Assembly (NCBI GenBank): GCA_002480495.1
Contig: DLCG01000008.1
Coordinates: forward strand, 413,363 to 477,362
From: Rhodobiaceae bacterium UBA7804
GTDB lineage: Bacteria > Pseudomonadota > Alphaproteobacteria > Parvibaculales > Parvibaculaceae
Direction of reading: 5' to 3'
DNA: 64,000 nucleotides
A program made the position numbers and the translations under genes. Of the stretch, positions 7,637 to 16,887 are shown piece by piece. Each line of letters begins with the position of its first letter. The first letter of the stretch is position 1. Below the pieces are notes generated by a model. It was not told where the DNA came from, did not search any database, and was given only the letters and a program-made list of their open reading frames with translations.

Positions 7637-10600
7637 GAAGAGTGGCGCTCCTTCCGGTGCCGCGGCCGAAAGCGCGGCTGAGTTGATAGACGGTGATGTC
7701 GAGCGTGCTGAAATCCGTGCCGCTGAAATCCGCTGCCTGATCGGCGGGCGCGTAGATCGCTTGCGCCGAAGAAGCGGCGATGACGCGTTTCACGGCATCG
7801 CCTTCGCGGATTTCCACTTCATAGGCTTCGATTTCCTCGCCAAGTGGCACGTCGAGCCCCGCCCAGCTGTCACCGTCGAGCCTCGTGCGGCGTATCCATG
7901 AGAGATGGATCGCGCCCGTCGCGTCTCGCCGCGCCTTCAAATGCGCGGGGCTCAAGGGCCGAAGACCCACACCGTCAAAGGCGCGCGTCACACTCGTATA
8001 AGCCGGATCGTCGTAAGGCAGAGCGGCGGGGCCGAACACCCAGAGACGTTCCAGCCCGCGTTCCGCTTCGCCGACGCCAAGCTCCGTCACGCTTCCATCG
8101 AGCAGCACGAAACGCGCGCCCGCCTCGAGCGGGCTCCGCATGGCGGCTTCCGTTCCCGCCTGTCCGCGAAGCAATCCGCGCAGTTCGTAAGTACCGGGCG
8201 CGATGAGCTCCGCCTCCCGGAACTGGATTACTTCCCAGTCGCCTTCCGGCGTTTCGAGCGCTGCTCGATTGGCGCCCGAAAGAACGGCGGCGGCTTCGAC
8301 GCTTGAAAGCGTCCCGCTCGACAGCAGGACCGAGAGCCGGTTCGCCTCGTCCCAGCGCGACGCAGGGCCGGGCATCAGCGGCGTCAACGTCCGCCCAAGC
8401 GTCGCCTCGTCGCGAAGCACGCGGTCGAGCACGAGCCCCGCCCCCACATCCTTGTAGACCGCGACGCCGCCCCAGGGATCGGCCGCGGCGGCGATGCGCG
8501 GCGCATGCGGCGTCTCCTCGCCCGTCAGCAGCGGCAGATCCATGAAGACGGCGAGCGGCTTTCCCCAACTCACGATCTCCTGCGGCGCGGGTTCGCGTTC
8601 CACACCGGGCGCATAAGCGCCGAAAAGGCTCCGTTCGCTTGCAACGGCGCTTGCCTCGCGCGCGCCCGCATCGGTCACGCCCGTCAGCCGGTAGACCGCT
8701 TCGCGCGTACCGAGGTCGAGCGTCACATGGTCGCCCGGATCGAGCGCGATCAGGCTTGGCGGCAGCGTCAGTTCCGCGCGCTCGCGCTCGCTCCAGACCT
8801 TCTGCAGCCAGACATCGGCGACGATCTGCGCTTCCGCCTGCGTCAGCACCATCGGCAGCGCGGTGGTCGCGACACGTTCGCTGCCGCCCGCGAGCCTTCG
8901 CGCCTCCACCGCCGCCTGGCGGTACTCGCCATTGCCGTCGATATAGGTGAGCTTCGCGGACAGAGGCAGTTCCGTTTCCTGTCCGCGCGTGAGCTTCCAT
9001 CCGGGCGACGCGCTTTCTTCCGCCACGGCGAGATCGCCCGCCGCCAATGTCGCGCAAGGCTCGTCCGTGAAGTGGCGAAAGCGGATCGTCCCTTCCGTTT
9101 CCACCGCATCGAAGAAGCAGGCAAGCATCAGCGGCTCGATGGCCGCGCGCGGACTCATGATGCGGTCGATGACGAAGCCTTCCACCACGCGCGTGAGGGT
9201 TTCCGCGTCGAAATCGGCGAAGCCCACATCGCGGAGGATCGCACGCATCAGCGCAGGCAGAGGGGCCGCGCCCATGCGCCCGTTGAGCCAGTGGCCGAGC
9301 CGCCAGTTCTCCGCGTCCGACCAGATGTCGCGCCTGTCCGGAAAGGCAGGGAAAGGCCGCGCATCCCAGGTCCAGAAGAAGATGCGCGAAGCATCGACCA
9401 TGCGCCCGCCATAAACGGTTGAAACGGGGTTCGTTCCCTCCGTATGATCGGGATGCGTCTCATCCCAATAGGACATTTCCGCCTCGATGAAACGGCGCTG
9501 GATGAAATCGTCCCGCGTGCCGCGCGAGAAGTTCGGCCATGCGCTTTCCGAGGATTTCGGATCGACGAAAACATTGGGCTCGTTCGTCCCCTTGTCGATG
9601 GCGGGGCATCCAAGCTCCGTGAACCAGACCGGCTTCGATTTCGGCACCCATGAAGTCGGCGCCGCCGCCTCCACGCCGCCCGGCCGGTCGTAATGCGCGT
9701 TCGACCACCAGCGCTTCAGGTCCTTCGCGCGCCACACCCATGGCTTGCCGTAAGCGCCATCCGTGATCGGCGTGCGGTTCTGCGCGGCGCGGTCTTCCTC
9801 GCTCGCATAGTACCAGTCGTAACCCTCGCCGCCCGCGATGCGGCTGCGGAGATAGTCGAGGTCGTAGATCGAGCCCCATTCCTCCGCATCGAGATGCGTA
9901 GCGCCGTGGCGCCAGTCCGTCAGCGGCGCATACATGTCGATGCCGATGAAGTCGATATTCGCATCCGCCCAGAGCGGATCGAGGTGAAAGCGGAAATCGC
10001 CGCCGCCTAGATCGTGTCCGCGATATTCCGACCAGTCGGCGGCATAGGAGATTTTCGTCTCCGGCCCCAATATGGCGCGCACATCGGCTGCCAGTGCGCG
10101 CAAGGCCGCTACGGCCGGATAGCTCGCGCCGTCGCGTGCCTGCGTCAGCCCGCGCAGTTCCGATCCGATGAGAAAAGCCTCGACGCCGCCCGCCGCCGCG
10201 CAGAGCCGCGCATAATGCAGCACCATGCGGCGGTAGCTCCATTCGCTCGCGCCCGGCGCCTCACTGCCGAAGAACTCCGCCACCTCCTCCGCCACGTCAC
10301 CCTCCGGCGCGATGCGCCCGCGCCAGGGATATCCGGGCATGTCCATCATCACGAAGGGATAGAAGGTGACGGCGAGCCCGCGCGCCTTCAGATCCGCTAT
10401 CGCGCGCATGACGCTCGCGTCGGATGGCGTGCCGCCATAGGCAGGCTTTCCCTCCATCATGCTCACCGTCTCGGCCGCGGCGCGCGTCAGCCCGGCCACG
10501 CTCCATGCGTCGGGTGAGGTGAGCTTCGATGCCGTATCGACCTTCGGCTTCACACTGCATTCGCCGCCGCGCAGATCGTCGCCGAACCAGGAGACGACGA

Positions 10601-11432
10601 GCGAGACCGCGCGCGCATTGGGCAGCGCCGCCTCGAGCTCGTCCATCGCCACGGAAAAATCCGCGCGGCCCTCCATCGTATGCGTGTTGATCGCGCGGCT
10701 CGATGTTTCGCTCCGGATTTCGCGCTGCGCCACCGTGTCATAGGCGAATTCGCCCGCGCCGGGTATCACCGTCACCGCGCGCACCAGCCCTTCCACATCG
10801 TCGAGCGTGCGGAAGATTTCGAAACTCAGTTGCGGAATGCGATTGCCGAAAGGCGAGACGTCGAAATCCTCGAAGACGATATAGGCCGTGCCGCGATAGG
10901 CGGGCGCCTCGCCCGTCACCGCCTCGATCAGCGGATCGGGCTCTTGCGTCTCGCCGCCGCGATGAAGCCGCCACGTCACATTCGCAAGCGAGAGCGGCTT
11001 CCCGTCCGCCCAGACGCGCCCTACCCGCGTCACCTCGCCTTCGCAGAGCGCGACCGCGAAGGAGACCGTGTAGCTGTATTCCGTCACGCTCGCCGACGAG
11101 CCGCCACCCTTGCCGCCGCCCGCCGAGCGCGTCTGCCGGTGCTCGACATAGTCCGTCGCCCAGATCACCTGCCCGCCGAGCCGCGCACGGCCATAGACGC
11201 GCGGTATCGGTGCGCCTTCCGTCGAAGCCATCACATGGAGATCGCCGAGCCGCGGTCCTTCCGCGCTCGCGGAGGAGCCGAAAAGCCGCGCATCGATATA
11301 GGAGCCGGCCAGCGTGCCGACAGCGCTGCCGATCGCCGCGCCTGAAATCGTCGCGCCGAAAAGCGAGAGGCCCGACGGCATCAGCGTATTGCCGAGCGCG
11401 GAACCCACACTCGAAAGGGCTAGCGTCGCCAT
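7629..11432 (-). CDS. GTA host-specificity / baseplate megatron protein (g15-like)
   Basis: 1267 aa from the ATG at 11432, two bases after the NlpC/P60 stop. The largest GTA protein, forming the tail tip and contacting the recipient cell. N-terminal glycine/alanine-rich helical part, a tail-hub region, then a TIM-barrel-like glycoside hydrolase domain (about 400-740; segment ANIDFIGIDMYAPLTDWRHG and the later WFTELGCPAIDKGTNEPNVF), then further hub-like and beta-sandwich domains. Size and order match rcc01698 of Rhodobacter capsulatus. Followed by the overlapping DUF2793 gene. Confidence 0.95.
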   Translation of the reverse strand: MATLALSSVGSALGNTLMPSGLSLFGATISGAAIGSAVGTLAGSYIDARLFGSSASAEGPRLGDLHVMASTEGAPIPRVYGRARLGGQVIWATDYVEHRQTRSAGGGKGGGSSASVTEYSYTVSFAVALCEGEVTRVGRVWADGKPLSLANVTWRLHRGGETQEPDPLIEAVTGEAPAYRGTAYIVFEDFDVSPFGNRIPQLSFEIFRTLDDVEGLVRAVTVIPGAGEFAYDTVAQREIRSETSSRAINTHTMEGRADFSVAMDELEAALPNARAVSLVVSWFGDDLRGGECSVKPKVDTASKLTSPDAWSVAGLTRAAAETVSMMEGKPAYGGTPSDASVMRAIADLKARGLAVTFYPFVMMDMPGYPWRGRIAPEGDVAEEVAEFFGSEAPGASEWSYRRMVLHYARLCAAAGGVEAFLIGSELRGLTQARDGASYPAVAALRALAADVRAILGPETKISYAADWSEYRGHDLGGGDFRFHLDPLWADANIDFIGIDMYAPLTDWRHGATHLDAEEWGSIYDLDYLRSRIAGGEGYDWYYASEEDRAAQNRTPITDGAYGKPWVWRAKDLKRWWSNAHYDRPGGVEAAAPTSWVPKSKPVWFTELGCPAIDKGTNEPNVFVDPKSSESAWPNFSRGTRDDFIQRRFIEAEMSYWDETHPDHTEGTNPVSTVYGGRMVDASRIFFWTWDARPFPAFPDRRDIWSDAENWRLGHWLNGRMGAAPLPALMRAILRDVGFADFDAETLTRVVEGFVIDRIMSPRAAIEPLMLACFFDAVETEGTIRFRHFTDEPCATLAAGDLAVAEESASPGWKLTRGQETELPLSAKLTYIDGNGEYRQAAVEARRLAGGSERVATTALPMVLTQAEAQIVADVWLQKVWSERERAELTLPPSLIALDPGDHVTLDLGTREAVYRLTGVTDAGAREASAVASERSLFGAYAPGVEREPAPQEIVSWGKPLAVFMDLPLLTGEETPHAPRIAAAADPWGGVAVYKDVGAGLVLDRVLRDEATLGRTLTPLMPGPASRWDEANRLSVLLSSGTLSSVEAAAVLSGANRAALETPEGDWEVIQFREAELIAPGTYELRGLLRGQAGTEAAMRSPLEAGARFVLLDGSVTELGVGEAERGLERLWVFGPAALPYDDPAYTSVTRAFDGVGLRPLSPAHLKARRDATGAIHLSWIRRTRLDGDSWAGLDVPLGEEIEAYEVEIREGDAVKRVIAASSAQAIYAPADQAADFSGTDFSTLDITVYQLSRAFGRGTGRSATLHV

Positions 11433-11433
11433 C

Positions 11434-11877
11434 TCAGTCCTCCACCCCCGGAAAGCGGAACGCATGCGCCGCACGCGCGCGCCACCAGCGTCCCATCGCC
11501 GTTTCCACCACCGCACGGCCCGACCATGCATGGATCATGCGGTTCTCCCCGCTCAGGATCGCGGCATGTTTCGCCGGTCCATGCGCGCGCATGCGAAAAA
11601 GCAGAACGTCGCCCGCGCGCGCCTCGTCCACGCTCACTTCTTTCATGTGCCGTCGCGCCGCCTCCGCCATCGCTTCTTCCGCTGCGCCGGCCGGCAGCTC
11701 CGCCCAGTCGGGCGTATAGGCAGGCGGGGTTTCCGGTTCCGCGCCGATCACCTCGCGCCAGACGCCGCGCACAAGACCCAGGCAGTCGCAACCCGCGCCT
11801 TTCACGCTCGCCTGATGGCGATAGGGCGTGCCGATCCAGCCGCGCGCCGCGGTGACGATCTCCTCGCGCGTTGTCAA
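11434..11877 (-). CDS. NlpC/P60 family peptidase (GTA g14-like)
   Basis: 147 aa. Tail-associated cysteine peptidase expected to cut peptidoglycan peptide bridges during DNA delivery. Catalytic Cys in GAGCDCLGLVRGVWRE (about residues 28-43), His in GPAKHAAILSG, and the following region RMIHAWSGRAVVET completes the family core (TIGR02219 type). It begins one base after the upstream gene stops and is followed by the g15-like gene, the canonical GTA order. Confidence 0.93.
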   Translation of the reverse strand: MTTREEIVTAARGWIGTPYRHQASVKGAGCDCLGLVRGVWREVIGAEPETPPAYTPDWAELPAGAAEEAMAEAARRHMKEVSVDEARAGDVLLFRMRAHGPAKHAAILSGENRMIHAWSGRAVVETAMGRWWRARAAHAFRFPGVED

Positions 11878-11878
11878 T

Positions 11879-12718
11879 TCAATCTCCCGCCCGCGCGAGC
11901 ACGAAGTCGCTTCCCGGCATATGCGGGAAGCCGCGAAAATTCTCGTGATTGCCGAAGCGGACGCGGCAGGTCGCGAATTGCTTGTCGCATCCCGCCGTCA
12001 CGGTGAAGCTGTCACCCGGCGCGATGCCGCGCGGCAGTGCCCGCCAGATTTCGAGCTTTCCCGCCTCATGCGCCTTCACTTCCATCGCCGCGCCTTCGTT
12101 CGCGCCGCTCGTGAAGGTTAGTTTTCCGCGCGCGAAGTATCCGGCGGCGTAAGCGCCGAGCCCCATCGCCTCGATCTCGCGATTGCCGCTCACGTGTTCG
12201 ACCGCACCTTCCGCCGTCCAGTCCGATGCGTCGAGCCCGCATCGCGCATCGCAGAAGTCGGCGTCGCAACCATATTGATAGAGCCGCCCCACCGGCTGGT
12301 TCAGTCTGTGCGCGAGCCCCCGCAGCTCCGCCGTGAAACCCGCGCCGCTCCGCGAGACCTCGCCCAGATTTCCCTTCCGCATCAGCACGCGCCCCGACAC
12401 ATCCTGCCAGTTCACGCGCCAGATCTCGATTTCCGCATTGTCGTAGAGCCCGGCGGCGAGATCGCCCTCATCGAGCCGCGCGGAGGAAAGCGCACCCGTC
12501 ACATCGAGATTGTCGACGTTCAGCCCGCCCGTGCTTTCAAGCGCCGATGCTGTGAAGCCGCCCGCCGCCTCGTAGGTCACGCCGCCAAAGACGAGATCGC
12601 GATCATGTTCCGTGAAGCCGAGCGTTGCGCCGTCGCGCCGCGTCAGCTTCCAGCACCAGGCAAGCGTCGTCGTTCCGCTCGCGACATGCGCGGCGAATTC
12701 GGGAGACAGATTTTTCAT
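11879..12718 (-). CDS. GTA g13-like tail protein (DUF2163 / BR0599 family)
   Basis: 279 aa. Hub-type tail protein of the TIGR02218 family: N-terminal LSPEFAAHVASGTTTLAWCWKL, GFTEHDRDLVFGG, and a C-terminal zone rich in cysteines (YQYGCDADFCDARCGLD and GCDKQFATCRVRFGN) that is characteristic of these proteins and in the R. capsulatus particle binds an iron-sulfur cluster; that the cluster is present here is inferred from the conserved cysteines. Sits 3 bases after the g12-like gene and just before NlpC/P60. Confidence 0.92.
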   Translation of the reverse strand: MKNLSPEFAAHVASGTTTLAWCWKLTRRDGATLGFTEHDRDLVFGGVTYEAAGGFTASALESTGGLNVDNLDVTGALSSARLDEGDLAAGLYDNAEIEIWRVNWQDVSGRVLMRKGNLGEVSRSGAGFTAELRGLAHRLNQPVGRLYQYGCDADFCDARCGLDASDWTAEGAVEHVSGNREIEAMGLGAYAAGYFARGKLTFTSGANEGAAMEVKAHEAGKLEIWRALPRGIAPGDSFTVTAGCDKQFATCRVRFGNHENFRGFPHMPGSDFVLARAGD

Positions 12719-12721
12719 GGA

Positions 12722-13354
12722 TCAGATCCTGATTTCGATCACCGGAATGTCGGGCACGCTTCCCGCCTCGAAAGCCCCGAAGCCGATATCGAGAAAATCC
12801 GTATCGAAACGCACAGGCACGTCGAACTCATATCCCGCGGTCACCGCCACGCCTTCGCCCGGCGCAACGGCGAAGGTGACGATGCCTGATGCGTGATCCA
12901 CGGTGAAGTCCTCGCCCTCTTCCATCTCCGCGCCGGCAAGCGCCACGCGCACCGTTCCCGCAACGGGCTTTGCGATCTCGCGCGTGTAGCTCGCCCCGCC
13001 CGAGGCATAGCTCTTCACGAGCTGGAACGCCCTGCGTTCACCGTCGCCTTCCCCGAGCGTCTGGTCGAGCGGCGTCATGTCCCTCTGCGGCGCGCAGCTT
13101 TTCCAGTCGGCTCGATCCTTCCAGCGAAAGCCGTGCAGCCTTCCATGCCGCGCCTCGAAAAAGGCGATCACCTCGTGAATGTCGTCGAGATGGCGAAGGC
13201 CGAGCCCCGCATTGTAGCGCCGCCGCGACATCGCCCAGGGGCTGTTCCGCTCCTCGCGTCCCGAGCCCAGCGTCACGATTTCCGTGCGCCGCTCCGGACC
13301 GCCGCTTGCGCCGAGCGCAATCGAAAGTGGAAATCTCACTTCGTGAAATGCCAT
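12722..13354 (-). CDS. GTA g12-like distal tail protein (DUF2460)
   Basis: 210 aa, start at MAFHEVRFPLSIALGASGGPERRTEIVTLGSGREERN, the usual N-terminus of the TIGR02217 / DUF2460 family. Typical segments RRYNAGLGLRHLDDIHEVIAFFEARHGRLHGFRWKDRADWKSC and the C-terminal VPVRFDTDFLDIG follow. Forms the distal tail ring that joins the tail tube to the hub. Starts 7 bases after the tape-measure gene and is followed 3 bases later by the g13-like gene. Confidence 0.93.
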   Translation of the reverse strand: MAFHEVRFPLSIALGASGGPERRTEIVTLGSGREERNSPWAMSRRRYNAGLGLRHLDDIHEVIAFFEARHGRLHGFRWKDRADWKSCAPQRDMTPLDQTLGEGDGERRAFQLVKSYASGGASYTREIAKPVAGTVRVALAGAEMEEGEDFTVDHASGIVTFAVAPGEGVAVTAGYEFDVPVRFDTDFLDIGFGAFEAGSVPDIPVIEIRI

Positions 13355-13361
13355 GCGCGCC

Positions 13362-13985
13362 TCACATGTTTCTCTGTCCGCGCGCGCCCACGCGTGCAAG
13401 CATCGCGGCGATCTGCGATTCCGAGCGGCGGAAGCTCGCCGCGTCCGTAGCCGTCACATTGAAGATGATGTTCGTTGCGCCGCCGCCTTCCGTGGCGACG
13501 CCGAGCCGCCCGTCCGCGTCCCGCCGCAGCGGCAATATCGCCTCGGCCCCCGCTTCGCCCGCGAGCCCCGTCCCCCCGCGCAGGGGAAAGAGCATCGGAC
13601 TCGATATCACGCCGCCTTTCGCGAAAGGCAGCACCCGGCCATCGGCAATCGCGTTGCCGTCGGCGTTTGCGGTCACGCTGCCGAGCATGGTCCCAATGCC
13701 GTTCGATACCGCGCCCGAGATCGTCTGCGCTGCCCGGTCCAGCGCCACGCGTGAGAGATCGAGCGCGAGCTTCTTCAGCACGTCGGAAAGCGAGCGCCCC
13801 TTCAGCGCCGCCCCCTCGAAGGCATTGCCCAGCGCATTGCCGAAGTCGCGCCCCTCGCGCGTCGCGCGGCGCATCTCGTCGCTCACCGCTTTCAGCGAGC
13901 GCTCCGCATCGAGCGCGAAGGCGCGCGCGGCCTCGCTCGCCTGCTCCATCGCAGCAGCGAGTTCTTCCGGGTCTCTGTCTGTCAT
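13362..13985 (-). CDS. short tail tape-measure protein (GTA g11-like)
   Basis: 207 aa. Starts with an alpha-helical stretch (AAMEQASEAARAFALDAERSLKAVSDEMRRA) and continues with KLALDLSRVALDRAAQTISGAV and a glycine-rich FAKGGVISSPMLFPLRGGTGLAGEAGAEAILPL segment typical of GTA tape-measure proteins. Short length agrees with the short tail of GTAs. Directly followed by the g12-like gene; upstream is a plus-strand small gene that interrupts the operon. Confidence 0.9.
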   Translation of the reverse strand: MTDRDPEELAAAMEQASEAARAFALDAERSLKAVSDEMRRATREGRDFGNALGNAFEGAALKGRSLSDVLKKLALDLSRVALDRAAQTISGAVSNGIGTMLGSVTANADGNAIADGRVLPFAKGGVISSPMLFPLRGGTGLAGEAGAEAILPLRRDADGRLGVATEGGGATNIIFNVTATDAASFRRSESQIAAMLARVGARGQRNM

Positions 13986-14038
13986 TCAAACTCCGTATCG
14001 TCTTGGCGGCAGCCGCTCGAAACGCTAGCGTGCCATCC

Positions 14039-14380
14039 ATGGAAACTGTCACGCTCTGGCGCCCCGTGGGCCCGCAGGAACTCGATTTGATCCGCCAGTC
14101 CGGCATGCGCGCCTTTCCGCCGCGCCTGCCCGATCAACCGATCTTCTACCCGGTCACCACCGAGGAATATGCGGTCAAGATCGCGCGCGACTGGAACGTA
14201 CCGGCGAGCGGGTCCGGCTTCGTCACGAAGTTCGAGGTGAGGAAGTCATTCCTCGACAATTATCGCGTCGAGGAAGCGGGTGGCAGCGCACATCGCGAAT
14301 ACTGGATTCCCGCGGAAGAACTTTCTGCCTTCAATGAAGCAATCGTCGGCGAAATCGAAGTCGTCGCGGAGTTTCGCTAG
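14039..14380 (+). CDS. small conserved protein, plus strand inside the GTA cluster
   Basis: 113 aa. Starts METVTLWRPVGPQELDLI and has HREYWIPAEELSAFNEAIVGEIEV near the end. Similar small proteins occur in many bacteria and are sometimes labelled ADP-ribosylation/crystallin J1, a label I do not trust as a function. It lies between the tape-measure gene and the tail-assembly chaperone, opposite to both, and its stop overlaps the 3' end of the chaperone gene by 4 bases. Not part of the standard GTA set; an inserted accessory gene. Confidence 0.75.
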   Translation: METVTLWRPVGPQELDLIRQSGMRAFPPRLPDQPIFYPVTTEEYAVKIARDWNVPASGSGFVTKFEVRKSFLDNYRVEEAGGSAHREYWIPAEELSAFNEAIVGEIEVVAEFR

Positions 14381-14580
14381 CGCGCGGCACCATCGGGATA
14401 TCGGATCATCAACCCGTCGAACTCTTCGCGTCCCATCGCCTTCCGAACATCGGGCCTCATCGCCCGTGCCGCTGCCGCGAGTTCCGGCAGCGTCATGCGC
14501 CAGAAGATCTCGGGCGGCATGCGCAGCGTGCCGAGGCCGAGGCTCATCGCCTCTTCCCAGGGAAAGCGCGAGCCGCTCAC
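14377..14580 (-). CDS. GTA tail-assembly chaperone-like protein (g10.1)
   Basis: 67 aa from a GTG overlapping the stop of the preceding gene. Matches the small TIGR02216 / rcc01693-type family: FPWEEAMSLGLGTLRMPPEIFWRMTLPEL followed by a short helix AAAARAM. Believed to assist tail assembly together with the g10 product; the overlapping start mirrors the two-product tail chaperone arrangement of long-tailed phages. Small but well matched in position and sequence. Confidence 0.85.
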   Translation of the reverse strand: MSGSRFPWEEAMSLGLGTLRMPPEIFWRMTLPELAAAARAMRPDVRKAMGREEFDGLMIRYPDGAAR

Positions 14581-14891
14581 GAAGCGCCCCCAAACGTCGC
14601 AGAGAGAAGGTCAGCCACGATGGCGATGAAGCCTGCCGCGCCGCCTTCCGCCGTCATGCGGGCGACATCCTCGTCCGTGCGTTCGTAGCCCGCGCCCCGG
14701 AGCCCCGCGCCGATGATGCGCGCCGCGTCCATCGCCGCGATGCGTCCCGTCTCGAAGCGGCTTGCCAGCGCCAGCATGTCCTCGCCGCCGAATGCCTGCT
14801 CCAGTTCCGCCAGCGCGCCGAGCGTCAGCACCAGCGTCACGCGTTCGCCATCGAGCACGGCCTCGATCTCGCCCCTGTGCCTGTTCGCCAT
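14577..14891 (-). CDS. GTA family tail chaperone (g10-like)
   Basis: 104 aa from MANRHRGEIEAVLDGE; an upstream ATG at 14918 is in frame but AAGGA in front of 14891 decides the start. Belongs to the GTA g10 / Phage_TAC family: LTLGALAELEQAFGGEDMLALASRF followed by MDAARIIGAGLRGAG. Works in tail assembly. Its stop overlaps the GTG of the next gene. The plus-strand pair at 14987-16885 separates it from the major tail protein gene, which normally lies immediately upstream. Confidence 0.9.
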   Translation of the reverse strand: MANRHRGEIEAVLDGERVTLVLTLGALAELEQAFGGEDMLALASRFETGRIAAMDAARIIGAGLRGAGYERTDEDVARMTAEGGAAGFIAIVADLLSATFGGAS

Positions 14892-14986
14892 TTGCTTTCC
14901 TTCGCGCTGGATTTGCATTTTGGAAAACCGTTATTCTCCCCCGGGGCGGCGCTTCAGGGGGAAGCGCCGAAGCGAAGGGGCCATTC

Positions 14987-15943
14987 GTGAAATTCAGTCT
15001 TGTCGTTGCTTTCGTGCTGCTCGCCGTCACATCGGCTCACGCGCAGGAACGCGAGCCCGCGCCGCCTCCGCAGGACCCTTCCGTCGCAACGATACGCGGC
15101 GACGTCATAGGCGGCTTCTTCGGCACCTCCGGCACGCGCATCGCCGCTATAGACGGCAAGACGATCTATGGACCCGAGGAGAGCTGCGCCCGGCATGACC
15201 TTACGCCCGGCCCGCATTCGATTGTCGTCGCCAATGGCAAGGCGCTTCTCCCGCTTCGTCTCGATGTCGCGGCAGGAGATGTCTACATTGTAGAGGGCAC
15301 CGACGAGAGCGGCGTTCTAATCAAGGAGACAAAGTCCGGTACCACTGTCTTCCGGACGTCACGCACATCCGGCGATGGTTCGCCTTTGCAGAAAGCATCC
15401 ACGTCGGGCAACGCTGATGCGGCGACCATCAGAATAGAAAAGGCGCAAATCGAAACCCTGTTTGGCGGGGCGGTCGACAAGGGAAGCGCCTATCTCTACA
15501 CGATTGACGGAGCCCGGTTTTCGGACAAGACAACCTCCGCCGCCGTCGAGCCGGGAATGCGTGCCCTCAGCTTCATGATCTCGCATGCGTCGTCGGCATT
15601 CCCGGTTTCAATGCAACCGCTGGTGGTCGCGCCATCCGGATCGTTCGGCTGGTGGCAGGTCTTTCCCGTGCTTCTCGAACTTGAACCGGGGCACAGCTAT
15701 GTGATCCGGCCAGGATCGATCCGCGCGGGCAATTTCAAGGGACAGGTGGTCGTTTCAATCAATGATGAGACAGCAGGCAAGGATATCGTCTCAGACCTCC
15801 CTGTCGCACTCAACGTCATCAATCGCGGTGTCACCTACTTCGCCGGAGTTTCCTACGACACGCAGACATCTCTTCCTGAGAAAAACGGCCAACTGAAACG
15901 GTCTCCGCCGCGCAAGAAGCAATGGTGTGAACGGGACGATTGA
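14987..15943 (+). CDS. exported two-repeat protein A inside the GTA cluster, unknown
   Basis: 318 aa from a GTG with GAAGGGG 6 bases before it. Signal peptide about 1-19 (ending SAHAQ). Two copies of one module follow: copy 1 about 34-103 (ATIRG, AIDGK, LTPGPHSI, LDVAAGDVYIV) and copy 2 about 146-241 (ATIRI, TIDGA, VEPGMRAL, LELEPGHSYVI). The pattern suggests a beta-sandwich of alternating strands. A basic tail (SPPRKKQW) ends the protein. Runs opposite to the GTA genes and 42 bases before a related lipoprotein. Function unknown. Confidence 0.85.
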   Translation: MKFSLVVAFVLLAVTSAHAQEREPAPPPQDPSVATIRGDVIGGFFGTSGTRIAAIDGKTIYGPEESCARHDLTPGPHSIVVANGKALLPLRLDVAAGDVYIVEGTDESGVLIKETKSGTTVFRTSRTSGDGSPLQKASTSGNADAATIRIEKAQIETLFGGAVDKGSAYLYTIDGARFSDKTTSAAVEPGMRALSFMISHASSAFPVSMQPLVVAPSGSFGWWQVFPVLLELEPGHSYVIRPGSIRAGNFKGQVVVSINDETAGKDIVSDLPVALNVINRGVTYFAGVSYDTQTSLPEKNGQLKRSPPRKKQWCERDD

Positions 15944-15985
15944 TACAAGAAGTATCTTTATTCCAAATTCCAATCGGGAGTTTTC

Positions 15986-16885
15986 ATGCGAATCTTCGTC
16001 AGGTTTTCCCTGGTACTTCTTGCCTTGTCCCTCGCGGCATGCGCTCCCGATCTGGCAAAACTGCAGACTGCGGAATTCCAGCCCTACGAGCCGGACCTCT
16101 CCGGCATCGCCGAGCCCGCAACGATCCGCGGAAGCTACGTCGAAAACACCGATATACTTGGCAAGACCTCACGCGCCGTTGGCGTCTTCGCCCTCGATGG
16201 GAAGACGGCATTCAAGGGAGGCTTCGCAACGCCAATCTCGCTAACTCCCGGCACTCATTCACTGACTATCGGTTATTCGGACAGCGGCTACGGCGATACG
16301 ATCCCTGTCATGCTGGATGCAAAGCCCGGCGGCCGCTATGTCGTCAAACGCTCGAAAGACACGGACTGGCTGGATGGCCTGAAATACGACCGTATCCGGA
16401 CCTGGCTCTATATCGAGGAGGAAAAGACCGGCGAGATCGCCGTACCGAAAGTCCCCGATGTCATTCAATCTATAGAAGGGCGATATCAGCCTCCGTCCGG
16501 TCCCGATGTCGGGACGATGCGCGGCACCGTCAATGCCCATGGTGTGTCCGTCTACCCGATTGCGGTGGACGGCCAGATCGTAAAGGAAGACCGGGAAAGG
16601 GACCTGCTGGTTACCGCCCGATGGGAACCTACAAAGCCGGTCGCGCTGGCGCCGGGTATGCGCGCCATCGCGATACAGGCCAAGATTGGAGTGACCAGCC
16701 GGTATCTGCCGATACTTCTCGATGTGAAGCCCAATGCCTCATATGTCGCGAACGTCGACTATCGGCTGAAGAGGTCCGGAGAAACGCGTATCTTTACCTT
16801 CACGATCTGGATTGAAGACGGCGTGACCGGAGAGGTCGTCCTGCCACGCACGGATTTACCCGGCGCGCCATACCCCACGCTCTAG
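15986..16885 (+). CDS. two-repeat lipoprotein B inside the GTA cluster, unknown
   Basis: 299 aa, start preceded by GGGAG. Signal peptide with lipobox LSLAACAP, so the mature protein is anchored through Cys19. Two copies of a ~110-residue unit: about 45-155 (ATIRG, ALDGK, LTPGTHSL, LDAKPGGRYVV, LYIEEEKTGEIAVP) and 177-288 (TMRG, AVDGQ, LAPGMRAI, LDVKPNASYVA, IWIEDGVTGEVVLP). The same module occurs in the preceding gene. It ends 2 bases before the major tail protein stop on the other strand. No known family recognised. Confidence 0.85.
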   Translation: MRIFVRFSLVLLALSLAACAPDLAKLQTAEFQPYEPDLSGIAEPATIRGSYVENTDILGKTSRAVGVFALDGKTAFKGGFATPISLTPGTHSLTIGYSDSGYGDTIPVMLDAKPGGRYVVKRSKDTDWLDGLKYDRIRTWLYIEEEKTGEIAVPKVPDVIQSIEGRYQPPSGPDVGTMRGTVNAHGVSVYPIAVDGQIVKEDRERDLLVTARWEPTKPVALAPGMRAIAIQAKIGVTSRYLPILLDVKPNASYVANVDYRLKRSGETRIFTFTIWIEDGVTGEVVLPRTDLPGAPYPTL

Positions 16886-16887
16886 CT

